Positions 34,463-46,426 of a DNA stretch of 64,000 nt are shown in pieces. This DNA comes from Chrysomallon squamiferum. Lineage: Eukaryota; Mollusca; Gastropoda; Neomphalida; Peltospiridae. The stretch lies in assembly GCA_012295275.1 (NCBI GenBank), contig CM022665.1:23365446-23429445 (forward strand), read 5' to 3'. Position numbers and translations under genes: made by a program. The notes under the pieces are model-generated. The model did no database searches and was not told where the DNA came from. It saw only the letters and a list, made by a program, of their open reading frames with translations. Numbering within the stretch: the stretch's first letter is position 1; each line of letters begins with the position of its first letter.

Positions 34463-37208
34463 ATTGTAACAACTTTGATGTAGAAAGACAGAACAGTTGA
34501 AATGAAAAATTATCTATTTCAACAGCACCAGATGAGGGGGAAAGACAGAGAGAGTAAATAATTGGTGATAAATCAAAGATACTTTTTCTGATGATGGCCT
34601 ACCTTATTTCACTAGTCTGCCACTTAATAAAGTAAACTATATTTAGTCCAGCATGTGAGAATCTTTTTGAAGACATACAGAAGAAACCTAATTAACACTG
34701 CTTGTATATTCATTCCTATAATAGGAAATTAAAATAATGTGATTGTATCTTACTGTTTTACATTATGACCGTTTTTATTTTTGAATAATTTATCAAGTCA
34801 AGTGCTGACATTAATTTAAAAGCCTACTTGAATCTTTATCTGCATATAAAGTTGATGTAGTATCATTTTCCTTTATGTAAATAAATTTTATATATAGTTT
34901 CAAATTTATTTAATTTTTAAAGCAATCTGCCTAGTTTCTTGTAATATAAATTATATATGCAGCTAGATTTTGGTGTGCATTTCACAGCTGCTAAACCTGT
35001 TTAATATTTTGAAGATTATGGTTAAACCATAATCCTGTTTATTTCCATGAACTTATGAGCCATATAAATGTTTTAAACAAATTTCTTTGATGCTAGTTGC
35101 ATGAGAGTTGAATATTTTAATTACAATACTGGCAATTAAAAAAAAAAAAAAAAAGTTTGTTAAGAAAAGTTAAAATATTTTTAACTACAATGGAGATGTT
35201 TTTAATTTTTAATTTGCTTAATGTTTTACATTAATAAAAAAAATCTGTTGTTGTACAATGCATTCTAATATAAAAAGAAAATAATGACTGTAAAATCATA
35301 AATAAAATAAAGAAAAACAAACAATGTCATTTGTCATTTAATGTTGCCTTTATTTAAAGCTGTCATTTAAAACAATGACTGGCATTCAGTAAACAATATC
35401 AGAGGTATCTTTATCGATGCATATTTGCTCTCTCCTAATGGCATTATCTCAGTCACAAATAACAGCAAGAATGAAGTATTAAATTCTGTTAGGGGTTAGG
35501 AAGGTGTTATTTCAGAAGGGGAAGGGGCATAAACAAAATGTGATCCTAAACCTTGAATTTTTGGGAGAGTAGCATTTTATGAGTATTAAGTTATATCTTG
35601 AGTGCATGCAAAGATATGCCTCGACAGGCTAAGCTATTTCAATCTGGGATTCACAAGTTTAAATTTGTTTTATTGCATGACTTTCTTTTCTTTCTTTTTT
35701 TAAATGAGTCTTTAAATTTTCTGTACTAATTTGTAAGTCAAGACTACAATTTAATCCCCAGTTTGATGTGAAAATTTAGAAATATTTATCAAGTTAATAA
35801 TGCTGTAAAAAGCAGGATTTTTTTTTTTTTTTTACATAAGGGGGTGTTACCATATAAAAAAGGTATGTTGTAAGGGTAATCAATATAATACTAATGATCA
35901 CTACATCTACTGGCTTCTGATAATCAAACTGCAACGCATATTATGATATACAGTGCAAACGGTCATTTTCCTGCAGAATGGCTGACGGGTTTGGACAATG
36001 TCTTTCGACTAATTTATAAAATGACACGGTTCATCAACCAAAACAATTTCAGTATATTTTTCTCTTAATTTAAATATAATGTAAAAATTACAATTTTTTT
36101 TCTTTAAATTAATTTTACGAAATAAATTAACAAAATATACCTGTTAATCTGATGTAATTTCATATAAAATACATTCTTGAACAAAGCACAATATAGTCAT
36201 GTTACATATTTTTATTTGTATCATTTAATAAGCTTCCATTTTCTTGCACTTCAGTGGTATCTTATTATTTTTCATGTTATGTGTTTTAATAAAAGAAAAG
36301 TGACATGTTTATATAATTAGCCTATACTAAAATGAATTCTGCATCTGCTATACATTTTCTTATAACATACCCTCTGACAGAATGTAGAGGCTTTGTGCGT
36401 TAAGAGAATCACTGGGCATCACTAACAAATTTGTAGTTATTGCTTATGAGACATTTAAATTAACATTAAAAATTGGGGGTGGAAAAGGTTAATATGTTTC
36501 CAGCATTGTAACATTTTAAAAAGAAACAACACAAAACCCACTATATTGGACAACATTACCGTAACTAATCTTGTTTAAACCAAATTATTATTATGTTTAA
36601 GATAAGCAACCTAATCAGGATTATTTTCTATATGAAAATTAATACAAGTACATATTTTTATTATTTAATTACTAATAACTATCTACAGCTGGTTACACAT
36701 CTGTATTAAAGCATAAAACAGCTGTTGCTAATGATATATCCAGCTAATTTCTTACAGGAACAGTTTCTGTTAAACCATTGATGATATAGCTAGCATGAAA
36801 TTATCTTCGAATTAATGCTGTACTTTTTATGTGTTGTTTGTGCTGTTTATTAACCTTTGTCCCTAACGGAAACTAAATCCTTGTGGAATTGTAACCACTG
36901 CTGTTATTTAAAATAAAATTTAAAAAAAAAAAAAAAAATGTGTAAAGCATAAAATAAAGCTGATAATAATATGACTAGCTAAATTACTTTTGAATTAATG
37001 CAATACCTGAAACTAAATTTCATATTTGTAACTCTTACAATGATTATAATATTTTTTTTTTACAGTAAAAGTTTCTTTTTCTTCTAAGGTGAAACTGTGC
37101 TCCTTAATATAGACTGTTAGTATGCATATAATCCAAGTGTGGTGGAAATATCCTCTAGAAATAAGACAGAATTTGTCATATATGTTACTGACAGTTCTAT
37201 TTTGGATG
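34463..37208. other. Convergent 3' regions of SEC23 and CHP1
   Basis: Tail-to-tail non-coding sequence of 2.7 kb. Overlapping AATAAA signals at 35301-35311 probably end the SEC23 mRNA after an ~0.85 kb 3' UTR. A short perfect palindrome lies at 35014-35034. The CHP1 3' UTR enters from the right; its end is not clear. No coding sequence is visible. Confidence 0.55.
35301..35311 (+). terminator. Tandem polyadenylation signals for SEC23
   Basis: Two overlapping AATAAA hexamers (35301 and 35306), about 840 nt after the stop, with T-rich sequence shortly downstream. Confidence 0.5.
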
Positions 37209-39708
37209 TCAGTGTAGAAAACGGATACTCATTTTTTGTTCAACATCAACTCTCTCCATAGCCTGCAAAAAACAACAACAATATACTATAAAGAATATCA
37301 AATAAAGATTTAACATTTTACATATATACACTTGTACTGTGACTACAGCTAAATATTAATCATAAATGAAAGTGAAAACAAAATGTAACTAAAAATTATT
37401 TTTATGCTGCTCATATTCACATGAAATATTGATAGAATGTTCCTTGTTTTTTCTTCATTATTTATTGAACACATTTAAAATTTGTTTTTAAAAGCCAATA
37501 GTAATTCATAAAACACAAAATTCTGAGAGAAAGATATTTGTCATGATGCACAAATAATACACAATGTGACTAACCTTTACAAACTCCTGAAATGAGATGC
37601 AATTGTCTTTATCGTCATCAACTTCTGCAATTGTTCTGTCAGCAATACTTCCAAGCTGAAACAAAACACTTAAAAGATAAACTATCAACATAACAATATT
37701 AGTTTCCTACTAAGTATAATTTTGTTTCATTCTTTTTTAAATGGCAAACTATGAGAAGATAGAAAGAAAATTTCTGATAGATGATTAAAATAAACAAATT
37801 CAGTTTAAGAACACTATTTTTAAGGGCAGTTTAAAAAAAATATATTTTCAGTAAAAAACAAAGAAAAAACCCCATTCAGTGTAAATTAAAGTGAAATGTA
37901 ATCACAATAATTCAGTCAAATATAATGATGGTAAAGTAGAAACATTAAAACTCAACTAAAATAAAATAACAATTTGATGCATCTTGATATCCCAAAAGCA
38001 CACATGCACACATATAAATAATTAGAAAGAAAAAAAAAACAAAAAAAACAGTTATTACTTGTTCTTCTGATATGTTGGTTCCCACCATCATGTGCAATAT
38101 GGTCAGAAGCTCATCCTTTGAAATAAGTTCATCACCATCCAAATCGTACATCTTGAAGGCAACTGTAAATATTTGTTAATATAATTATCGGATCCAAAAT
38201 AAAAATAAAAAATAGAAAAGGAAGAAAAAGAAAGAAGAGACTGTTCTTTCAAATATAAGAAATGATATATATATTATTTTGTTTTTTGAAGGCATTGATT
38301 CAGGATACTTTAGTGAAACTAATAATGTAAACTTATTTACTTAATTCTGTAATTTAACTTTGTGATTGGAAAGGTAAAATAAGAAACAAAAGAGCTAACT
38401 TGTTACAAATAAAAATATACAGGTTCTCAGTAAAGATTTAAAAATAATTGAAAATCTGTAAATTTAATGCTGACTGCAAATGTTATAAATTACACACATT
38501 TCAGTTTTTCTTCACGAGTATTAAGTTTGTTCCTTTCAGGGTTAGATTTCAATGGACGAAATCGAGATAAAACTTGCATGAACTGTCTGAAGTTTATATC
38601 AGTGCTATTTTAAAAAGTATAAAGAAAAAAATTAAATTAAAAATTTTGAATAAATATATATATTTAAAATAATAATATTAAATTAAAGAAAAGAAAATAG
38701 GAAAAATAGCAACAAGTATGATTAAACAAAAAAAGATTTTCTTTGGAACAACTGAACTACTATTTTCTACAGAACTTATGGTTTATTATTAATACAGTAA
38801 ATCATATCTTAAAACTGGTTTATAATCCAGATTGTTTTGCTTTTTAATAAAAACAGTAATTAATGCACAGAGTATTTAAACAAAAATACAATGGATAATT
38901 TAACAGTTAAAATGAATTATTTTTGATCCCTTAGCTAAGAAACAAATATTTTATGATTTTAGAAAAACATACTTTTCCTGAAAAAAAGACTGTACAAGAC
39001 GATCACCAAGGGGGTTAATTGCCAGTTCTGGTATTCTTAGAAAATCAGCTCGGCTGAAATACAGAAGGGAAAAATAACGTAATATAAACTAAATGTAAGG
39101 TAATTATATGCTGGTTCATAGGTCAGAAACCTGAAATATACTCTATAACATAGTAATGTCCTTTGTGGGGCTTTTTTCTTTTCTAAATTTTAAGGTTTAG
39201 CAATGAATCATGTAAAAATTAATGGGCTGTAACATTTATAAATCTATAAAAATAAAAATAAATTAATTTACACTTACCTTAAAGATCCATTTCTACTTTT
39301 GTCTAAACTTGCAAATCTACTGTACAGTCTCACAATCTGATTGTGGGAAACTATAATCAAATTGTAAATACATTTATTTATAGTAATTATGTTTCAGACT
39401 ATAAATGTTTTTAAATATCAAATATGTGTGTGTGTGTGTGTGTTTAAAATAAAAGAGAAAAAAAAAGAAAAACGTAAAATTATTAATTTTTGTTAACCAT
39501 AACAGAATAACTCAGTGTTAATTTTATCTTTCTGAAAATTAATGTTACAGTTTCACTTTGAATTGCAATTTCCATTCTTGACCGTAATACTATTAATTTA
39601 ATTTTTATTTCTGTTTTTCATATTATTTGATCTTCTTTTTAAACAAATTTCTAATTTACTTAAAAGAAATGTCACACTGACTGTTAGTAAATATATTTTT
39701 TATAAACT

Positions 39709-39755
<47 letters not shown>

Positions 39756-40244
39756 AAAGCTAAAGATGGGACATTTGAAATAATGAAAATACTTCTAAAT
39801 TATGGAATGGTAAATTAATAATATAATTTGTTTCTTTTTTTATTATTATTAGTTACTTATTTTATTTGAATTTATTTTGTGTTTATTATATATGTTTGGG
39901 ATTTTATTTATTTATTACTATTATTATTATTATTATTTTTTTTTTTTTTTAGTTGTTCTAAATTTAAAAGAAGAAATCGAGAAGTTATTTTGTTGATATT
40001 ACTGACATATGTAAATATTTCTAATGTCACTCTGAGAAATGCTTAGTTTATAATATAAAATTATTTTAGTCGTAAGATATAAAAGGCAAAGTGCACAAGC
40101 CAAGGCAAATCCGAATCGTTTTACTCTATATTCAAACATTGATTACTGAATATAATTTCTACAGGAATAAAACTTACACCCTGTCTCTTCTTGAATTTCT
40201 TTTATTTCTCCGTCACGTAACTGAATGGAGGCACGACTACCCAT
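37209..40244 (-). CDS. CHP1: Calcineurin B homologous protein 1, 7 exons, 188 aa
   Basis: CHP proteins are EF-hand cofactors required for activity and surface stability of plasma-membrane Na+/H+ exchangers. Minus-strand exons: 40178-40244, 39278-39350, 38973-39053, 38498-38604, 38059-38162, 37575-37655, 37209-37262 (567 nt). The N-terminus MGSRAS is an N-myristoylation signal. EF-hands 1-2 are degenerate, as in the family (RFASLDKSRNGSLSRADF, IPELAINPLGDR). EF3 (YDLDGDELISKDEL) and EF4 (VDDDKDNCISFQEF) keep good calcium loops. The end VDVEQKMSIRFLH matches vertebrate CHP1, and the FSHNQIVRLYSRF segment supports CHP over calcineurin B. Human CHP1 is 195 aa. The gene is head to head with NDUFAF1 (694 bp between starts). 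Confidence 0.93.
39711..39754. repeat. (GT)22 microsatellite
   Basis: Uninterrupted GT dinucleotides in CHP1 intron 1; alternating purine-pyrimidine sequence. Confidence 0.96.
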
Positions 40245-40776
40245 AGTTAAACATATGTATTATCACAAACTAACAGCTGCTAATTCTTACACTTATGACA
40301 AACTGGGTGTTGTAAACACCCTATTTCCGGGTGGGATGGTTATTCAAGGGAAATAACTCTACAAAAAAGCATTGCTTCAGGGCAAGAGGAAAAGCACCAT
40401 TTCGTGACTTGTAGGACTTTCATTAATCATTTATCTTTTTATTTTTAGACACAATGATAGGTGTAACAGTGAATTTCTGCACTTGTTATTATACCAAAAT
40501 TAAATATAACATAAAAACTGCACAACTTTGGAGTCTTTTTGTTTACACTTTACCCTTTACTTGTAATTACCGAATTAGTTATAACTTTATTTAGAAATTG
40601 TATTTATTAATTAAAAATTATTTTGTAAATATTCAGTAACTTAAATTTTTTTTTTTAATTATTATAAATAAATAAATATATGACAGAATGAATTATGCTG
40701 TATAACAAAAATGATTATAAAAATTTTAATATTCTTCCTTTATTTGTAATTAGTTATTATTGGTCAATAACAACCA

Positions 40777-40836
<60 letters not shown>

Positions 40837-40938
40837 TATACATAATACTGGTAAAATTGTATGCCACTGTTATTCTGTTTCAGATGTTAAAAGCATGACA
40901 TGATACAATAGCAAAGCTTTAAACATATTTTTCAAACA
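40245..40938. promoter_or_regulatory. CHP1 / NDUFAF1 bidirectional promoter region
   Basis: 694 bp between divergent start codons. CHP1-proximal sequence (40300-40400) is richer in GC and contains TTCCGG (40325-40330), an ETS-type site typical of housekeeping and mitochondrial genes. The NDUFAF1-proximal part is dominated by an AT microsatellite (40778-40832). Confidence 0.55.
40778..40832. repeat. (TA)n microsatellite
   Basis: About 55 bp of uninterrupted TA, ending 106 bp before the NDUFAF1 ATG. Confidence 0.96.
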
Positions 40939-42813
40939 ATGGCAACGTTTTTGGCAAGATGTTTATCTCAAGCTAGACAAGTAAGACATTTTTTGGAAGT
41001 GAGTGCTGTTGTTCATTCACCATCAGCCAGAGTCAGTGTTTTTGAATACGACCCGAAAGGTGGATACAGGAATGAGAAAAAACCACCAACAAAAGAAATC
41101 CTGAAACAAGGTTTAAAAGAACTCAAGGTTGAACTGGGGAATTTTAAAGAAGAAGTGAAAGAAAAATTATATTCTGATGTTTTCTTGGATCTTCAACATG
41201 GTGATTATGAATATCAGTGGAAAATGAACAGTCTGGATGTGATTGAGTCATGGGTTGTCACCAGTGATAAGGATAATAATGAAGGTCAGAGCAGAGCATC
41301 ATTTGTGTTTAGCAAGAACAATACAGGTCTGTTCCATGGTTACCTATCACAAGATGTTCCTAAAGATGGTGTTCAGAAAAGATCTGGCTACTGCAACATC
41401 AGATCACCTAGTAGATTTGTAAGTTTATGATAATGCTGTGTATTAATTGTTAGATTTCTAACATATCCTTGTTTACACTTTATGGTATTGGGGTGAAATA
41501 CCATAAAAATATGTTTGTTTCTTAAAGCATAAATATGGATTGGTTATATTTTATCACAACTTCAGTCATTTTCTACATAAATGAAGTTGTATTTAGTGAC
41601 GATAAAAGTGATGCAAGCAATATTTAATGTGTTTGAGAATCATATATTGTTTTCTTAATATATATAATAATTCTTAACCATGTATGTTTCATTTCATATT
41701 ATATTTTTTCGTTTCCTGTGTTAATCAAAAACAAATAGAGAAATATTGTTAAATATACTTGTCAAAAAATGTTTGCCAAGCATATATCTGAAACATATTT
41801 TGTTTATTAGCTGAGTAAAAGCTATAACTGATTAACATTTCTTTTGTAGAAATCGTTCAAGAGAAAGGTTCCATATGACTGGTGTCCATTCAACTGTTTA
41901 CTTATGAAAGTAAGAGGTGATGGCCGCCCATATATGTTGAACATAGGAATGGAACGGACATTTGACATTAATTGGAATGATCAGTATAACTATACATTGT
42001 ACACTAGAGGTGGACCTTACTGGCAGATTGCAAAGGTTATTTATTTAGTTTTTTAGCATTATTATTTTTTGTTTTTTTGTTTAAATCATAAACGAATATC
42101 ATAATTTGACATATAAATGTATAATGTAGTTAATTTTGTTGAACTTAATTATAATAAACTGGACACAAAATTGTTAATTGAAATATTATCTTAATAACAT
42201 CACTAATGGGATTAAATATGTTGTAGAACATAATATCCACTTTATTTGGATATTTAAGTTGGATTTTGGTGGAATGGTCACGTACGAAAAGCCATGGACT
42301 TTCTTCCTAGTTTTTATAATTATCAAATCATGAAGAACAACATTAAACAAGTGAAACTTTCACTCACCTTAAATATTAAACTTAAAATATTTTTGAAAAT
42401 CTGCTTTCAGATATATTTCTGATCTTGTTAATAATTATTTCTTCTGAAGGAAAATAAAATTACATATATAACTTACAAAGTGTTTTTCAAGGTTAGTGTA
42501 ATTTTGTCAGCTTATAATTTTAAACATCTGTGACTTCAAATATCATAATAACAATGTATCAGTATACATTTTATAATTTCAATTTTAGATTCCATTCTCC
42601 AAATTTTATCTCACTAGTAAGGGAAGGATTCAAGATAAGCAGTCAGCAATACAGCTAGAAAAGGTTTCCTTCTTTGGAATTTCTCTCGGAGATGGAAATG
42701 AAGGACCGTTTTGTTTAGAAATTGATTCAATAGCACTGATGTTTGATGAAAACCACGTGGAAGAGTTTGCTTATGAGATGTATGAAGCCAACCCAGCTCA
42801 TGTTGGAACATGA
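40939..42813 (+). CDS. NDUFAF1: Complex I intermediate-associated protein 30 (NDUFAF1), 3 exons, 296 aa
   Basis: Mitochondrial chaperone for assembly of the membrane arm of respiratory complex I. Exons: 40939-41418, 41850-42035, 42589-42813 (891 nt, phase-0 introns). The N-terminus MATFLARCLSQARQVRHF is basic with no acidic residues, as in a mitochondrial presequence. The CIA30 domain covers roughly residues 100-285: [69 protein letters not shown], and the closing VSFFGISLGDGNEGPFCLEI with IDSIAL. The family is about 300-330 aa. It is divergent from CHP1; an AATAAA at 42994-42999 probably ends the mRNA. Confidence 0.93.
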
Positions 42814-43254
42814 ACAATGTATGCTATAATTCTGAATTGTACAGATACTGATTTACATGGGACATGAAGCTTTTGCAGTGTATTAAAATTCTTAACCATT
42901 ACTCTGAGTGGATATTTTTAGTTGATGTTTCTATTACAAATACAGTAATAAGAAAGTAACAGTAATATTTTATACCATTATATTTGAATGTAAAATAAAA
43001 AACCATATTGTTTGAGAATTTTAAAAAAAATCATCTTCTATCATAGTTAAGTTATCTTTCTGCAACTTTATTTCTTTTTTATCTTCACCCTAATAATGGT
43101 TAAACATATTTTAACATAAATCAAAAACCTTAGAGAAATAATTTGGCTGATTCCTATATTGTAAAGGGACAGGCAACAAGTGTGACCTAAAAGTTTTAAA
43201 ATAAAAATATTTCAATTTCAAAATACACTGAAATTTTTACTTTACTTCATTTTA

Positions 43255-43455
43255 CCGAGGCATGTATGCAAGGTGTGTGTAAAATCTCCATTATCTGCCT
43301 TCGTATGCCCCATACCAGCTCTAGCTGTTTGGGCCATCAGTTATGCACGCCCCCTATGTAAATTGCTGCATATGGGCCTGTTAGTTTATTTTATTTTATT
43401 ATTTTATTTTTATTTTTATTTTTATTTTTTAAAATTATTTTATTTTATTTTTAAA
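43255..43455. repeat. Possible short retroelement fragment with (ATTTT)n-like tail
   Basis: A 130-bp stretch of mixed composition (TATGCCCCATACCAGCTC, TGCACGCCCCCTATG) is abruptly followed by about 70 bp of T-rich repeats, the layout of a SINE-like insertion. No family or target-site duplication is recognised. Confidence 0.25.
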
Positions 43456-45626
43456 CATGTTGCAGAAGTTACGGAAAAAAAACAGTATTTGTAGGACAGT
43501 TAAGAGAACATGTAAGGTAATTAAACCAGTTACAAAACATTTTAAAGTCAGATTTGGAAATGACCTGGCTTTGTTGTAAAATGTGACAAAACCGTTTCAT
43601 TTTTCTAATCCGAACTATAAAGATATTTTTAACTTTCATAAGATCAGAATTATCTGTATCATGTTTATAAGAGCAGCATATATTTTCATTGATCTATCTT
43701 TATACATGTGTACACGTGAGGGATTCAACTAAAGCACCCAACATTATCTTTTATTAAACTAAACGTGCATTTCTCTTTACTTAGACTTAATGTACTTGGG
43801 AAATTACTTCAAGACACTTGAGACATTAACATTGGTAAACACAGTGGGGCTGGGTTAAGGAACCCACCAACTGTAACTGGTCAGGTGTTTAATGTTATCA
43901 GTGTGAATGGGGTGAAAGTTAGTTCACAGAGAAAGAGAATACCTGGCAAGAGAAAGACGTTTGGGTCCAGTTCCTCATATTCTATACACTGTCTATGTTA
44001 CTATTGTGGATTAACGAATGTAATCAAGATCAAACTTCTGTAGTTTTCCTACGAGAGTGATTTATGCTTTATATAATATAAAGATTATACAGATAATAAA
44101 GAATATTATTAAATAAACAAAAGTTTAAAGCATTTATTGCCCAAATCAGCATTATATACATGATCTGCAACTCACACATTCATATTTGTTATCCATTATA
44201 TTTTATATATAAACCAGAAAACCATTAATAAGGTAAAAACAAAAATACCCATTAAAATAAATTGTAAATAACAATCATAAAATCTGGACATAAACTTTTC
44301 CCAATCAATATTGATGTAGAAAAATAAATATTGAAAAAAACAACCATCTGTGTTCTACAGTACCAGTATTAATTTGTTCTTTTCTGCTAAAAACTGAGAA
44401 ATACATCATGTCTTTAAAGGAAATTTGATGTACAGTGCTTTGCATAGATTAGTCAAAGTTTCAGTTAAAGTCAGTTGTTACAGGTTATTTTAACTAAATA
44501 TTCTGCAAATGGGATGTTATGCAGAATTATGTTCATTGGGAATGCAACATAAAATGGGCTTTATTTTTACAAACAAATAAAATAACCCAAGAATATTCAT
44601 ACATCTGGTTATGGAAAATCATGGAATGTTCATTACAACTATCAGGAAAATCTGATTCATTATATGTGCAATAACCTTTAAACAAGATTATTTTATCGAA
44701 CATTTCAGTATGTTCAAAAAGCTTCTTATAACACAATGAAAGAAATACGAGTATTTTTATTTTTCAGATAAATAAAAATTAGAATGCATAATACTATAGT
44801 AAAGCTAGTAAATCTGGATAATCTATGTTTAAATAGGTCTTACTGAGTAACAGTTACAACCAATAAGCAATAACTAACAGAAAATAAAAACAAAAAATAA
44901 GAAAATAAAAACCTGCAATAAACAAAGAAGTATTTCAAAACCCTAAAAGCCATATAAGAATAAAATACTACATATTATTTTGTTTATAACACAAGTTATA
45001 TAAAAATGTCAACTGTCATGATATATGAAGATGAATAACAATTTTGAACTGTGATAACAAGAAGTACTACTAAATAATAAATTGGTCTAAATGCATTCTA
45101 TTTACTTCCAAGTTATTTTAACTTATAATATATGACCACAATAAAATAAATTTGTGAAGAGGCACTGAGACTGAAATTTCCTTTTGTATATTTTCTTAAT
45201 CCAAAATGTGCAAAAAAGAAAAACAAATGCAACAACAGACCTTCAGTCTATCAGGGATTTCTGCACATTTTGAATTAATTTATAAAAGAAAATATCTGCA
45301 TTCTTTGGAATTTGTTATTTTATTGTTATACTCTGTTACTGTCACAAATTAGTAGCCAAAAATGAACAAAACTAATCTGAAAGTACACAAAATATTTTTA
45401 AGCTATATTTTTTTTCAGACTACAACAGGTAGGTCTACACCATAGCAAATTTTAAGCTAATTAGCCACTGATATCAGTTTTGAAACAAAGAGATTCAAAA
45501 GTGATAATTAAATTATAGAAGCCATAACATTATTTTGCTGACTCAAACAACCATGAATATCACACATATAGCTTAATCAGGATATTGAAATAACAAAATT
45601 GTATGTATGTCCGTGTATGTGTGTGT

Positions 45627-45652
45627 ATAGATAGATAGATAGATAGATAGAT
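45627..45652. repeat. (GATA)n microsatellite
   Basis: About six ATAG units preceded by GT/TA repeats. Confidence 0.95.
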
Positions 45653-46426
45653 ATATTAAAAACTTGTGAAGCAAAATTAATTTAATCACAACTCTTCAGA
45701 TGATACAATTTCTGATACTGAAATAAATATTCTGTTTGAATACTACTAATATTAATAATTAATAGTAGCAGTAGTTTTCTATTTTATCTTTATGTCCTTA
45801 ACTATAAATTCAAAATTCAGCTGTTACTATGTCCATATGGACTGCTGAAAAGATATGTAATGAGAGTGGATCAGTAAAACAATACATCACTTTATATCAT
45901 GCAGCCTTCAGTGTAAAGATATGTGCACTGATATGAGACATTCTGTTTTGGTTAACTTTTGACCAACTTTTATTTACTGGAACATAATGATCTGAATGTC
46001 AGTCATTATTACACAAGTTAGCCCTTGTTCTTGTTATATCCATGTTATCTACTCATGAGTAATAAGAGTATTAGGACTGAGATCATTGAAATGAGATCCC
46101 ATATATTCTGTACTACAGTATATTTCAAATGATTTGGATTATTAGTATATCAATACCCACTGATATTAAAAAAAATTGTGTCATTTCGTTGATACACCAA
46201 ATAAACCGATGTATAGGATTTCTTTCAGCAACATTAAGAAACACAAAATAAAACAAGATAGGAGAAAGGAGTTAATATATAGCTGCCTTATTACAAGCAA
46301 TTATCACCTTTATATATATATCAGAAAATTAAAATAAGTATATGTTAAGTATTTTATACTTATGAAATATACTTCTTATAAAAAATATGGGAATATGTTT
46401 AAAAGGTCATCAAGAAATTTGCTTCT

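Larger units (their letters stand above)
42814..46426. other. Convergent 3' regions of NDUFAF1 and GNPNAT1
   Basis: 3.6 kb tail to tail without recognisable coding sequence. An NDUFAF1 AATAAA lies at 42994-42999. TTTATT at 44133-44138 (AATAAA on the minus strand) could end a long GNPNAT1 3' UTR. About 43255-43385 is more GC-rich than its surroundings and is followed by an ATTTT-type simple repeat (43386-43455), possibly a short retroelement fragment. A GATA microsatellite lies at 45627-45652. Confidence 0.5.
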
